Assembly (NCBI GenBank): GCA_032158295.1
Contig: JASTWB010000055.1
Span: forward strand, 25,441-89,440
DNA: 64,000 nucleotides
Reading direction: 5' to 3'
From: Pycnopodia helianthoides
Taxonomy: Eukaryota > Echinodermata > Asteroidea > Forcipulatida > Asteriidae
How positions within the stretch are numbered: the stretch's first letter is position 1; every line of letters starts with the position of its first letter. Made by a program: the position numbers and the translations under genes. This document shows positions 1 to 10,315 of this stretch, piece by piece. The notes beneath the pieces are model-generated. The model had not been told where the DNA came from. It was given only the letters and a program-made list of their open reading frames with translations, and did not search any database.

Positions 1-768
1 ATGCATTATCGCAGAACATAATCACTTGGTGAAAACTGGGTTTGCACTCGGCTTTGCAAAGGGAGGGGTAGAATTCATGTAACAATAACTATTGTTATCC
101 CAGTTAAACAGGATGATTGGTCTAAGAGTGCACTAGACTCAAGTTCTGGTGTTTTCGAAGGGGTTCATGTCCCAGTCATGTCACTTATATGTCCCTGAGC
201 AGGACACTTAACCATGTCTTCATAATCAAACACATTAGTTGCCATCTGAACCCTCAAAAAGAACTTTTTGTCTTAAAAGGCTTTAAGGTGCAACATTATT
301 TACACTATCACCTGTCGCGCAAAACCAAAATATTGTAATGTTCTGTATCGACAGAATAAAATATATAATTTTTAACTAAGCAAAAAAAGACATGCTCGAT
401 TAAAAATTAGTAATGATAGTTTTTAAGAGTTTGTTTTGGAAGTGATTTCACCCTCAAGGAAACTGTAAAATCAGAAAACAACCAAAGACATAACAACATA
501 ATCCAAGCACAGAATACATTACAGAAGAACTGTTTTTGTAAATATAAACTGATATTCAATGTGGGACTTTGATACGCTTGTAGGCAGCAGGAAACATAAC
601 AGGTGATTTACTGGCATTTACACATATCTGAGTATGCATACAGTTCCAACAGTAGATTACCTGCTCCGGCAGCTGCCACCAAAGGCTTTTTGATCATTAA
701 ATGTATACAGGTTGGTTTTATGATGTTTTATAAAATTTCCTCCAGGAACCATTTTTGTGTTATAAACA
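1..768. other. no gene recognised
   Basis: AT-rich sequence without a convincing reading frame; the only short open frame starts without a recognisable domain. No repeat shared with the other units was seen here, so this is probably unit-external or a diverged left edge. Confidence 0.5.
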
Positions 769-1148
769 TTAAAGGAACAAGAAAAAATCTTGTAAAATAT
801 ACTTTTTGATCACAGATTTACATAAAACTTACACGGTCTAATGATGATGATAGTAGAAGACATCCCTTGAAATATTTCTGTCTGAAATGCCATATTTGAT
901 GAGAAATTAATAAACTAATTTTCCGATTGGAGTTTATCGCTCAGTGAGCGTTTTATTCATTTGTTGAGTCTATATGATTTCAAGCAAATGTGTAATCGGT
1001 TTTTCACTATTTTCTTGTGACCCAGATGGCCGATCGATCTCAAACTTCTACAGGTTTGTCAGTTTATGTATATGGTGGATTACATAAAGTGATGACACTG
1101 CCAACAACTGTTTTGTTAGCAAAAACCAATTCTGTAATGTTCCTTTAA
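769..1148 (+). mobile_element. TTAA-flanked MITE (family 2), copy a
   Basis: A short non-coding element bounded by TTAA and ending in GTTCCTTTAA; its inner sequence (GATGGCCGATCGATCTC, ACTTCTACAGGTTTGTCAG) recurs at 29.4-30.9, 33.9-34.2, 46.8-47.1 and 48.1-48.5 kb. The complete copy at 48,136-48,511 shows inverted ends AGGMACATTACAG. On the right it abuts YqaJ-like sequence at a TTAA that is uninterrupted in unit C (about 36,195). The left end is more diverged than in the 48-kb copy. Confidence 0.65.
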
Positions 1149-2330
1149 GTGAAATCTCACCACCTTAATTTTTGCAGCAAAAATTTGGATCATTGCATGC
1201 TATAAGTGGATCTTCATCCTTATGCTTTTCTGGGCATTTTACATCAAGAATTCCGAATGGAATTCATGCCAAATAGTCAACCACCTTTCGGTCAGGTGAT
1301 GCACCCAACCAAGATGCATTTTTATCAATTACAAGACCGCATTTCTCCAACCGTACAGCATGGCCAGAACCATTCATGTAACATGAATATTTGTTTGCAG
1401 CAACTGGTTCAAAATCATTCCCATGTTTGAATTTTTTTTCCAGAAAGTCTTAAATGGTTTTTTTTACTCCCGGGCAATAAACCTTTGGCAAATTCAGTGT
1501 CCAACTTTTTTCGAATAAAAATTCCATGAAATTTTGAAGCAGTGAACCTGTAATTGCTGTATTTGAACCAGTCAGTACAAGAACTTTGGTCTCTTGTGTC
1601 TAATTCTACTTGGGCTACATCAATGTGCTGCATGAAGGACTAAAATGTTGTTTCTGATTGTGAAGTTGGGACATAATTGACACTGACTGAATAGATGGGC
1701 ACAGTTGATAAAGGAAATGGTGGATACACACTAAGGTTCCTCTGTAAAGTTGGAGATGAGCTACTTGTACTCACTGCTGGAGGCATATTGCAGTAAACTT
1801 TAAAATGGAATTCAAAAAAAGAACACTGATAACTCAAAGGTGATCCAAGAGGTGCAGGCCCAAATCTAGTTCTTTTGTAAACTGTTTTTTCATCCTCTTT
1901 TTCAACGATGTAAGAAAAAGGTATTCCAGCTGAAATTTCCCTTAGGGTATTTTGAAATGTCTTCAAATTTGCATTATTATTGATCCTGCTGTGAGTAGCT
2001 CCTGCATCATACAAAGTGGATTCTATGCCACGGCCTGTGCTCAACTGGTCAACCTTAAGGCTTTTTATCCATAACATCAATAACAGGTTGTTTTACGATT
2101 TTTCCTTTGGATCTTGGCATCACCCACTGGCTAAGTTTGGAAGTGCATGCCACTTCTTGCGGAACAAGTTTCATAGCATGGAGGTGATATTTAGCTAACT
2201 CCAAAAGTAAGGCATACATATGATTACAGACCCCTCCGCGTCCAGCTGGACAGTCACAATGTGCATATGCAACTTTACAGCCAAACAACCATGCTTGTAT
2301 CATCAAAGGCACACTCCCATCACCCATCTG
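1149..2330 (-). pseudogene. ISL2EU accessory protein: SWIM zinc finger + YqaJ-like nuclease, degraded (unit A)
   Basis: Read right to left. A SWIM-type zinc finger comes first (CDCPAG...CNH pattern near 2,250), then a linker, then a YqaJ N-terminal motif (RFTASKFHGIF near 1,540), then the nuclease core in the 1,150-1,400 stretch. YqaJ is a PD-(D/E)XK exonuclease fold carried as a second protein by ISL2EU DNA transposons. In-frame stops interrupt this copy: TGA after the DYLA motif and TAA in the C-terminal part. It is cut at 1,148 by the adjoining MITE. No transposase lies beside it, unlike units C and D, so this is a truncated remnant. Family assignment follows the intact motif sets in the unit C and D copies. 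Confidence 0.7.
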
Positions 2331-2331
2331 A

Positions 2332-2830
2332 CCTCCCAGCTAACCCCAAAACGTTGCGAGAACGTTGTTTCATCGTTAAGTTTTTGTTGTGGCTACGTTG
2401 ATGTGTAACGTTGTGACAACAAATTTGTGTGGACTCTTCTTAATGTTGTGAAAACGTTGTCTCTAACATTGTAAGCCAATGTCCATACTACATCCAAAAA
2501 TATCCTTCTTACAACGTCATAATATGTTGTAAAGTAATGGTTCTGCAACGTTGTTGGCTTAATTAATTTGAGTAATTAATTTCTTAACTATAGTACTTAT
2601 CAGTTATGTTACTTACATTTAATTTAAGATACCAATAACTAAATACATACTACAGTCACTACGACCCATACATCATATACTTCCTTATACACTGCATGTC
2701 TTATATTTATATTGTCCAGGATCCACAGCCTTCCTAGTAATGGTTCACACCTTTTATCAAACTGTTTACTTTTTAATTCACGTGATTTAGTTACAAACGT
2801 TTTGTTCCTACAATGTCTTAATTTTATACG
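2332..2830. repeat. ACGTTG-rich repeat with CCCAGCTAAC end, plus spacer (unit A)
   Basis: Begins CCCAGCTAAC at 2,335 and then carries many close copies of ACGTTG/CAACGT on both strands until about 2,560. A unique-looking spacer follows to about 2,800, then more of the motif. The same block occurs at 19.17-19.64, 37.38-37.69, 51.77-52.02 and 52.77-53.16 kb. CCCAGCTAAC is also the terminal inverted repeat of the 2,979-bp element at 12,581-15,559, so this is probably a related, internally deleted element. Confidence 0.6.
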
Positions 2831-2846
2831 TTAACGTTCCAGCAAA

Positions 2847-3056
2847 GTGTCTTTTCATCCTCTTTTTCAACGATGTAAGAAAAATGTATTCCAGCTGAAA
2901 TTTCCCTTAGGGTATTTTGAAATGTCTTCAAACTTTCATTATCATTGATCCTGCTGTGAGTAGCTCTTGCATCATACAAAGTGGATTCTATGCCACGGCC
3001 TGTGCTCAACTAGTTAACCTTAAGGCGTTTTACCGATACATCCATAACAGGTTGTT
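2847..3056 (-). pseudogene. second fragment of the SWIM/YqaJ protein linker (unit A)
   Basis: About 210 bp closely matching 1,890-2,085, with the shared protein stretch FSYIVEKEDEK and STLYDARATHSRIN. It lies on the far side of the ACGTTG block, so the linker is present twice, as in units B and D. No complete domain. Confidence 0.6.
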
Positions 3057-3059
3057 TTG

Positions 3060-4010
3060 CGATTTTTTTTATTTATAGACCCACACACTTCTAAGTCCCG
3101 CCCACTAACTTGCATTTTTGTCAACGTTGTCTCAACGTTGGCACAGCATTAGCGTGATCTTCTTCGTGTATTTTCAGGATTTCTGGCATTTGATTGCTTC
3201 ACCTTAAAACACTTCAACGTAAGCAATGATTCTGACCATCAAACTTGTGCAATAACTATCAAGCAGACTAATTATGTAAAGAAAGTTCTACTTTAATTGT
3301 AGAGTAAACATGTAATTTTACTCCAAAAATGTAGGACCATAAAAACCTACTTGGTAAGAAGCACTGCAGATGTTGATAATGTATAGCATTTTGAGAAACG
3401 ACTCCATTCTAAGGAATGTGTTTTTAGAAAAAGGGATTCATCAGTTTCAGGAAAAAATCGCAACCTTCAGGCAACGTTTCTAAAAAAACTTCTGGGAGAT
3501 TTTAGGGAACAGAAAATTATAACAATGGTGCAACGTTGTGCAACGTATCTATTACATTATATTATTTTGATTTCTCTACTTATTTTAGTTTTCATTAATT
3601 ATTCATGTCCTAATCAGTTCTTGATCTGTCTGAGTAGTACATGTACATGTACATGTAAAACATAAGGTAAAAGTAAAACATTGTGTTTTTGCTATAAGAA
3701 CCGGTAATGCTTATTGACTTTACACATTGTATTTAAATCATCCGATTGGGACTGGAATTGCAGATTTCCAGTTTCGTGTTAAGAAAAGTTTTTGTAAATA
3801 AAAAAAAACATCTTGCGCTTTTCATTGTTGCATTCCTAAAGAAATTTGTTACGGTTGAAGTGTTTTATTTTGTGTGCTTATATTTTGCCGTTGGCGGTTA
3901 ACGCGTGTGTGTGTGTGTTTCTTTTTCACAGGCATGCATATTACATATTGGTTCACTTGCGTAGGTGTTTAGAACAATGAATAAACAGTACTTCCTGGCT
4001 TTCTATTTTG
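3060..4010. repeat. non-coding spacer shared by all four units
   Basis: No gene seen. The stretch (containing CACTTCAACGTAAGCAATG and a short ACATGT run near 3,640) recurs at about 20,220-21,150, 37,800-38,700 and 53,690-54,600. A GT run lies near 3,907. It marks the repeating unit. Confidence 0.6.
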
Positions 4011-4095
4011 GTACCCGGGTACCCGACCGGTATTCACTTCGGGAACCCAGGCCTAAGGGTACCCGGACCTAAGGGTACCCGGGCCTAAAACTACC
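4010..4095. repeat. GC-rich minisatellite, motif CCTAAGGGTACCCGGG
   Basis: Several imperfect copies of a 16-17 bp motif that is partly palindromic (GGGTACCC, TACCCGGGTACCCG). It is markedly more GC-rich than its surroundings and is present in every unit just left of the LTR array. Confidence 0.75.
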
Positions 4096-4136
4096 CGTGG
4101 ATGCACAGCCTTAGCTTAGTCTGTTAGGATCTGTTA

Positions 4137-4684
4137 GGATCCTTTCCAATACAAAGACCAGCTTGGTCTGTAATAATTGGCCTGGTGTTTATAGCATGTT
4201 GATTGTGTGTTCAGGATCCTTTCCAATACAAAGTCATGCTTGGTCTGTAATAATTGGCCTGGTGTTTATAGCAGGTTGATTGTGTGTTCAGGATCCTTTC
4301 CAATACAAAGTCATGCTTGGTCTGTAATAAATGGCCTGGTGTTTATAGCAAGTTGATTGTGTGTGCAGGATCCTTTCCAATACAAAGTCCAGCTTGGTCT
4401 GTAATAATTGGCCTGGTGTTTATAGCAGGTTGATTTTGTGTGCAGGATCCTTTCAAATACAAAGTCATGCTTAGTTTGTAATAATTGGCCTGGTGTTTAT
4501 AGCAGGTTGATTGTGTGTTCAGGATCCTTTCCAATACAAAGTCATGCTTGGTCTGTAATAATTGGCCTGGTGTTTGAAGTGATTCTGTGTCTCCATGTTT
4601 ATTGCAACCTCAGAATAACGGTCCCATGACCTCTTACGTGTACAATACTACTCGGGGGAAAGTAGTCCCTATTATATATCAACA
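4137..4684 (-). mobile_element. LTR of a Ty3/gypsy-like element carrying a 77-bp tandem array (unit A)
   Basis: On the minus strand the LTR starts TGTTGATATATAATAGGG directly after a polypurine tract. It contains an AATAAA signal (in GCAATAAACATGG, about 4,600) and runs into about six tandem copies of a 77-bp repeat, each with GGATCCTTTCCAATACAAAG on the plus strand (starts near 4,137, 4,214, 4,291, 4,368, 4,445, 4,522). The distal LTR end is not clear because the array occupies it. Array copy number differs among units: about 6, 3, 3 and 20. Confidence 0.7.
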
Positions 4685-4697
4685 TCCCCCTTCCTTT
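4685..4697 (-). other. polypurine tract of the LTR element (unit A)
   Basis: Minus-strand AAAGGAAGGGGGA directly precedes the TGTTG start of the LTR. Purine runs in this place prime plus-strand synthesis in LTR retrotransposons. It is conserved at 21,554, 39,101 and 56,332. Confidence 0.7.
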
Positions 4698-4982
4698 GAA
4701 AAGTACAATTTCAGTTGGTTATAGATGTGTCTAGGAGACTGAAATTTATTGTAAACAGTAACTTTAAAATTGTAACATCAACAGTAACTGGAATAAAACT
4801 TTGCTAATTGATGCAAATGGTACGAATAGGCAGCAATGAAAAATAGATGTAACTGTAGGCAAGAATGAAAAAACTGGAACAGTGTAACTTTTAAGTTTAT
4901 AATAAATCACTACAGACTAAACTCTGTCTGATAAAACTAATCAAGGTGTCCAAGCAAGTGATAGCTACTTTGGTGTTAGCTT

Positions 4983-5290
4983 TTATGTGGTGTATCGAAT
5001 TGGTTTATGAATGGTTCTACCAGATCGCGTTGTGTAGGTGTGGTGGGTCTGGTTATGTTTGGTGGTTGCTTGGTCACAGGGTGGTTGTTGGTTTTGGGTG
5101 GAACGGTCATTCTGTGTGTCAGGACATTGGTCAGTCAGGCCTGTTTTGAACCGAAGTTGTTTCGGCATGCATGGTTTGAATGCCTGGCTTGGTACTTCTC
5201 TCAGATGTGATCGGTTGCGCCTGAGTGTGTTGCCATTTGGGGTTCTGACTTCATATTATCTAGGCTGGCTACACAGGTTTGTGACAAACT
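4983..5290 (-). pseudogene. Ty3/gypsy pol C-terminus (end of integrase region), fragment (unit A)
   Basis: In the frame that ends at 4,983 the minus strand reads a PRSYEV segment, then NGNTLRRNRSHL, a proline/glutamine-rich linker, and TTRSGRTIHKP before the stop. RSY-x-V followed by RRNR-x-x-L is the usual C-terminal end of Ty3/gypsy integrases, and a TRSGR tail is common there. The polypurine tract and LTR follow about 290 bp further on in the same direction, as expected for 3' pol. Upstream of about 5,290 the frame meets a stop and no integrase core is visible, so only the tail remains. A different frame over the same bases looks longer but lacks known motifs. Confidence 0.7.
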
Positions 5291-5930
5291 TTCTAAAGTA
5301 CGCCCACTGTTAAACATTGTACTACCATCATTCCTCTGGGTGAACCAGCCTGGACGAAGCCTTTCACCGGACGAGACCATGGTAAAGTTCAAAGGACGAC
5401 TCAGCTTTAAACAGTACATGCCACGAAAGGCCGCCAAATGAAAATTGAAATGTTTTTCAATGAACGAATCAGACACAGGGTACACATGTGCCTGGGAGTG
5501 TTTCACAGGATCGCAGCCCACGTCCCCACAAGGACAGTCCTCTGCAAGTTGTTCTGAGATTTTCTTGCACCAGGCAAGGTAGTCTTGAACCTTTTTGCAT
5601 CTACATGGACAATCGGTTTACAAGCCCGGCTTTGTTCTCCAAGTTTTATCTGAGCTAGGATTCGGAGCTTGTGGAACTGTGCGCTGTACCACCCTAGGGA
5701 TACCCAATGTTGCAAACCCCAAGAAGTTCCCAATGAAAGCATGGTAACGAATAATAGTTTGGATTTTAGCAGAAATTTTGTTCCAAGTCATATTGTGCGT
5801 AATCAAACCTCTCTTGGCAATATTGAATGTTGAATCTATTAGCGCCAACCAAACTTTCCAACATTTTGGGGGGTTTGGGGGGAGGATGGTGCTATGAAAG
5901 AAAATCAAATTGCACTTTTCAAAATTCCTT
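5201..5930 (-). other. unidentified minus-strand reading frames, repeated in all units
   Basis: Two overlapping or adjoining open frames recur in all four units (here; 21,850-22,631; 39,556-40,355; 56,740-57,541). One contains a cysteine cluster (CPCGDVGCDP) after VQDYLAW. In unit A the codon between them is CAA, joining them, whereas units B, C and D have TAA at that place. Another frame reads ILPPNPPKCWKVWLALIDS. I do not recognise the protein. The downstream part (below about 5,300) overlaps the Ty3/gypsy pol tail in another frame and is probably a shadow there. It may be retroelement-encoded or decayed host sequence. Confidence 0.3.
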
Positions 5931-5939
5931 ATTTACATA

Positions 5940-6460
5940 TAGGTTCACGATAGGTGTCAATTGAGGTGGGAGGAGGGGATGATGGTGCTTTGAAAGAAAA
6001 ACAATTGGCCTTTTGGAATTACTTATTTACATATAGGTTCATGATAGGTGTCATGATTGATAAATGATGGCGCTGTCCATTTCAGAGACACTCCAAGACT
6101 AGTTGACTTGAAAAACATAAAACCGTAAAAATGTGATTACATGTTTTATGGATGTGGTTCATGTCTGGGTATTATATACATATTGTGTCATATTGACTGG
6201 GGTTTTAGGTGTATATAATTAGACCAGGAACAAACAAGACTTTTTAGTCAGTGGTTATAACTGGGGTAGTGAGACTGGGAATATTTTTTACAGATTCTCG
6301 GGTAGCAATAACATGTTTTCATGCCTCAGATGGGCACTCATCAGTTGCAATTGGTTGATTCTGGAAGAATCAGTATGTCTCGTGTCTGTTATGTAGACCG
6401 TGGGGTTGGTTTAATAGGCTTCGGTTCGAGGTTGTAACCGTAACTGTATCGTTCGTTTGG
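5940..6460. other. no gene recognised
   Basis: AT-rich spacer containing two short direct repeats with TTACTTATTTACATATAGGTTC. It is shared with the corresponding parts of the other units. No coding motif seen. Confidence 0.5.
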
Positions 6461-6466
6461 GGATGG

Positions 6467-6915
6467 TTATTTTGAGTGAAATCCTTGTTTGTTTTTGACT
6501 TGTTCCTCCAATAAGGAGTTTAGGATTTCTAGTGCTTCATCATGATGGCTGTTGCCAAAACCAGAGTTGTCGGGAACGGGGGAGAGCTGTTGGGTGGGCG
6601 TGGAGTCGTTAAGACTTCGGTTGAGTTTAGCTCTGATTAGTTTTTCCTGTATGTTTTGGTCTTTTTTGAAAGCAATGAAAGGAGGATTTTGGAAAATCCT
6701 CTGGAGTGTTTCATTGCCTTGTATCATTGGCCAGTATTTGTTGATTGCACGGTTTAAATCACTGTGGTTGATGCAAGGATTGTATGTGGTCGTGAAGACC
6801 AACAGAGTTTTGTTTTCCTTTTTGTTATGCCTTTTGTGAATCAGATTGTTGCGTTCTTCAAAAGATACTTTGTTTGTGTTTTTGTTTATCTCTGATGTAC
6901 TATAGCCTCTTGGTG
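6467..6915 (-). pseudogene. Penelope-like retroelement, C-terminal part of RT protein (unit A)
   Basis: Minus-strand frame with TTYNPCINHSDLNRAINK, then a WPMIQGN...FQNPPFIAF stretch and EKLIRAKLNRS: the region after the reverse transcriptase core in Penelope-like elements. Cut on the 5' side at about 6,915, directly after the RGYS motif equivalent. The same fragment, with the RT core attached, lies in unit C (40,882-42,927). Confidence 0.75.
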
Positions 6916-8085
6916 AGTTCTCTGTACAATAGAATATACAAGCAGAGGATGTCTAGGGAAGGGCAGAAGCGAAAATAAGTGTCATCAACAAACAATGTGC
7001 CCTCAAAGACACCACTCATTTTAAACAAGATCAAATCAATAACATAGAATAAACAGAATGATAAAATGTATAGTTAGAAAGAAAATGGCAAATAAAAGAA
7101 TACTACATGTACATGATGTGCTCATTTGTCAAGCTAATAAATTTGACTCACAATAACACTGCATAGTAACAATATGATATAGCACTGTTTCAGCTGTTTG
7201 GTTTAGCCAAATGTTTTTTCATAGTGTGTTAATATTGGGAAAAAATTATTTGAAAGCAACTTTTGGTCCTCCCGAAAAGCCTACTCCCAATTGTTGAAGT
7301 TTGTTCGTGGTTTGCAAAGCAGCAAGGTCATATTGACACCTGTTTCAGGCATAAGCTTTTTTTGATAATCTTGTCAGCCATTTAAAAGTGGCAAACTGCC
7401 TGTTTGCCACTGAGTATCGAGTGTGATTTATTTTAGTCAACCCTAGAAGGGAAAATGGCCTCTCTAGGGTAAACTGCAGGGGGCCCTAGAGGGCGCACTG
7501 TATTACTAATCACCTGTATTGCTATTTGACAGATTGAGCATAGTAAACATTTATAGACATGTTGTGATTGTTAGGGGAAAAGAGGCAAGCTTCTTTGGCT
7601 TCGGAATCTGTAAATTTTAGGGGTCAATCAGACCGTCTCATTAAAAATAGTTGAACATGTTTAGTGTGAATTTTGCCCTCTCTTTTAAAAGAAGACTGTA
7701 TCCTATACCTCAAAAAGTTACAATGCCCAAATGTTTGAATGAAGACTAAAATAGAGTGTTCAATTGTAAAGAGATGAGGTGTCTGAGTGATCAACAAACA
7801 CTTCAACCTAATTGGAACACTAGCCCTGGTATGCCCAATATTGAGCAACCTAAATTTAGAAGCATTGATTGAAACACAATGAAACTGTACCTGTATCAGG
7901 ATATTAATAATCTTAATAAAAGTTCAAAGAGGCGATCATAATGCTGCTCCAGGAAAAGTTAGGGGATTTTAATGATATCATATCTACATAGTGCAAAGCT
8001 ATAAAGGGAAATTATACATTCCAGCAATATGCTCTTAACCTATTTGTGTATCCGCTAGTAAATCAAAATTGCATCAAAACCCATG
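6916..8085. repeat. unit spacer between Penelope fragment and FREP (units A, B', D)
   Basis: Shared with 30,970-32,035 and 58,550-59,765. It contains an AGCAGAGGATGTC start and CCCTAGAGGGCGCACTGT. A 74-codon open frame at 7,624-7,848 recurs in the three copies but its differences are mostly amino-acid changing, so it is not called a gene. Probably 3' flank of the FREP gene. Confidence 0.5.
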
Positions 8086-8089
8086 CCAG

Positions 8090-8397
8090 TCAATGATCGA
8101 GCTTGTAACAACAATTGGGCTTTATGTAAGTGTGTGTAACAAACTGTTTTTTGTTCCTTAATTTCATCTCAGTACTTTTGAGGGAATACCCATAACCTTT
8201 CCAGTCCTTCCACATAATTCTCTTGGCATAGAGACCTGTGGATCCAGTTGGATAGTATTGTCCATTCAGATTAGATTCATGGCATAGACTGTACCACCAA
8301 GCACCATGGTAATCCTGGGCACAGTGAGTGAAATCCACGTCGTTGTCTTGGTCTTTAGTAGAGAAAGCCATGTGGTTCTGGAAAGTCATAGAGTCAC
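8090..8397 (-). CDS. FREP copy 1 exon 4 (FReD C-terminal part)
   Basis: Acceptor CAG then GTGACTCTATG. It encodes the calcium-site DQDND motif, two domain cysteines (THCAQ, SLCHES), the AWWY motif and GYGYSLKSTEMKLR, the normal FReD end. Indels after EMKLR shift the end, adding about 20 residues compared with copies 2, 2b and 3. Confidence 0.85.
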
Positions 8398-8782
8398 CTG
8401 ATAAAAAGAAAAGGAAAAAAAGGAATGTTTAGGCAATAACAGTTTTTGGTGCAGGTCTTCACTGCATGGTAATGACCGGGTTGGTGTCTGGCTGCTGTTA
8501 AATGGACTGAGCCCATATTTAACTATTAATGCATAGTTGCAGGAACCATACTATGGACTTTGAAAATTAATATCACCATAAATAGGAAGACTTTTGTGAG
8601 TGGTTGGTTTTTTTACATTGCATTATGTTGGTTTTCTTGGACGACCAGCTACCTTAAAGTTAATAATTACATTAGATCGCCAAGCCAATACAGTCCATTG
8701 AAGTAAAAGTCTTGTGTAAACTGTGATAAAATTGATTAGCATGTGATTGATCTGTAGAATGGATTTTATGTAATGGTCTTAC

Positions 8783-9045
8783 CAGCTGTTCCTGAATATG
8801 TTCCCAATGCCAGCCTGTAGTTATCACTTGCATCCCCAATGCGAAAAAGGTCATAGATGGCATAAGCGGTATTGCCCTTGAAGTACAAAAGGTCAATGCA
8901 TAGTTCATACTCGCCCTGAGCGGTCAGATTGGCCAAGTTATCTTTGCCGAGCCAAAACTCTCCCTCTAGATCACCAAAGCCTTGGCTGTAGTGAGCACTA
9001 GTCCAAATAGAAGTCAACACTGCCGTCTATGCGCCTCTGGAATAC
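8783..9045 (-). pseudogene. FREP copy 1 exon 3, frameshifted
   Basis: 263 bases against 262 in the intact exon of copy 2b. Acceptor CAG then GTATTCCAGAGGCG; donor GTAAGA. An extra base at about 9,000 turns the codons after FYLD into TAG. Downstream it keeps [12 protein letters not shown] and GDASDNYRLALG. Confidence 0.8.
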
Positions 9046-9324
9046 CTGTTAATTTCCAGTATTAAAAGATATCCAGAAAAAAATATGGGTAAAAACAATG
9101 AATGGATAGTATATTGACCCTTAAGAGCCTGTTCCTTTCTGTAAAATTCTCACCAAACACCCGAACAATGCTAAGTTTGTTGATTTTTATTAAAGTAACA
9201 TATATTTTTGAAGATAAAATACCAAACAACATGTCTGTTTTTACTTTAGAAGGAAGATTGTATGTCAACATAGTCATTTCAAGACATAGCTCTTTGGGTG
9301 AAAAGTAGGTCAAGTTATTACTCA

Positions 9325-9385
9325 GGTGGGATTTGAACCCATGACCTTTGCCATTCCAGAAGATGTCATGCATCGGCAATAAAGA
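9325..9385 (-). repeat. tRNA T-arm-like SINE relic in FREP intron 2
   Basis: Minus strand has GGTCATGGGTTCAAATCCCA, matching a pol III B box with paired flanks. No complete tRNA-like fold is visible. Shared with copies 3 and 4; the right half is missing in copies 2 and 2b. Confidence 0.35.
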
Positions 9386-9416
9386 ATATTTAAGTTAGTC
9401 CTATCAGATGTCTTAC

Positions 9417-9462
9417 TGTCCATCCTAAACCACTTGGGCCACTTTCAAGACACCAGTCACAG
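9417..9462 (-). pseudogene. relic duplicate of the 3' end of FREP exon 2, copy 1
   Basis: About 45 bases ending GGATGGACA followed by a donor-like GTAAGA; read in frame it gives CLESGPSGLGWT, matching the exon 2 end SGVGWT. It lies about 110 bases downstream of true exon 2. No acceptor is evident. Also at 45,237-45,282 and 61,670-61,715. Confidence 0.55.
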
Positions 9463-9569
9463 ATCGTACATGTGAAATAGTATTTTGGTTGATAAGCATA
9501 ATTTTCTAGTTGCTTAGCTACTTTTGTTATACTTAAGCAGCTCTACAAAATTGGGCCCTGATGTCTTAC

Positions 9570-9870
9570 CGTCCATTCTACACCACTTGAGTCAATGTCA
9601 CAGTACACCTCAAAACTCCGGCCAGAAAGTGAAGGTTGGATGATTATCACACCATTTTGTGTCTCTTTCATTTTGGCAGCCTCTGTACAATCTGTTGGAA
9701 CTTTATCTAGGAAATTGTTAAGTACTTTTAAATAAAAGTGTGTTCCATTTCTAACTGTTACATTGTTATTGACATACAAGAGTTTTTCAAAATGAACTGT
9801 ACAAACATCTACCAAAGACTGTGGCAGTCTGCCAAGGACAAAGGCAGATGTAGGGATTGATGCAGCTGGT
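9570..9870 (-). CDS. FREP copy 1 exon 2 (linker and FReD N-terminal part)
   Basis: Donor GTAAGA after GGATGGACG. It encodes LPQSLVDVCTVH..., then the FReD start DCTEAAK and FEVYCDIDSSG, with the first two domain cysteines. The 5' limit is unclear because the acceptor region is replaced by a C run and T run. Confidence 0.75.
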
Positions 9871-10315
9871 GCCCCCCCCCTCTATTTTTTTGTTTTTGCC
9901 AACTGAAAAAATGTATAATTGAACAGGAAATAAATCAAATATATGTTTATAAAATGGGTAATAGATAAATAAATAAATAAAGATGATATTGAGATGGACT
10001 AAGTATTATTTAGTTTCGTTCTGCACTGATATATGACAATCGCTCCGTACTCAGCACTTTCTGAATTCTGCAAAACAAAACCCACAGGCTTCTCTGATTG
10101 GATTCAAACCCACAATTTTCTGCATTCTACAGTCGAATTTTGGAATTCCATTCATGGCAGTTCAGCAGTCTAGAGATTGAGACACTTAAGGTATTTTAGC
10201 AAAGTCAAATATGAACAGATAAAATAAGAAAATACAGATTTTACACATTTTCTAAAGTAGAACGATAGCAAAAGTGAAACTGATAATTCAGTGAAACTTT
10301 CTCAGTGAAAGATGT

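Noticed and set aside
5201..5521. 106-codon frame (GERLRPGW...) as a separate gene over the pol tail
   Set aside because: Below about 5,300 the frame with RRNRSHL and TTRSGR matches Ty3/gypsy pol, so the overlapping part of this frame is most likely a shadow; the upstream part is kept only as unidentified.
6552..6839. 95-codon plus-strand frame repeated at 23,243 and 40,967
   Set aside because: It lies opposite the Penelope-like RT tail, which has clear family motifs, so this frame is a shadow.
7624..7848. 74-codon minus-strand frame (LNIGHTRASVP...) recurring in units A, B' and D
   Set aside because: Differences among the copies are mostly amino-acid changing and no domain is seen; it looks like the 3' flank of the FREP genes.
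10077..10140. tRNA T-arm-like sequence in FREP intron 1 (GTGGGTTTGAATCCAATC on the minus strand)
   Set aside because: Only a short B-box-like match, without any A box or fold; too weak to list as an element.
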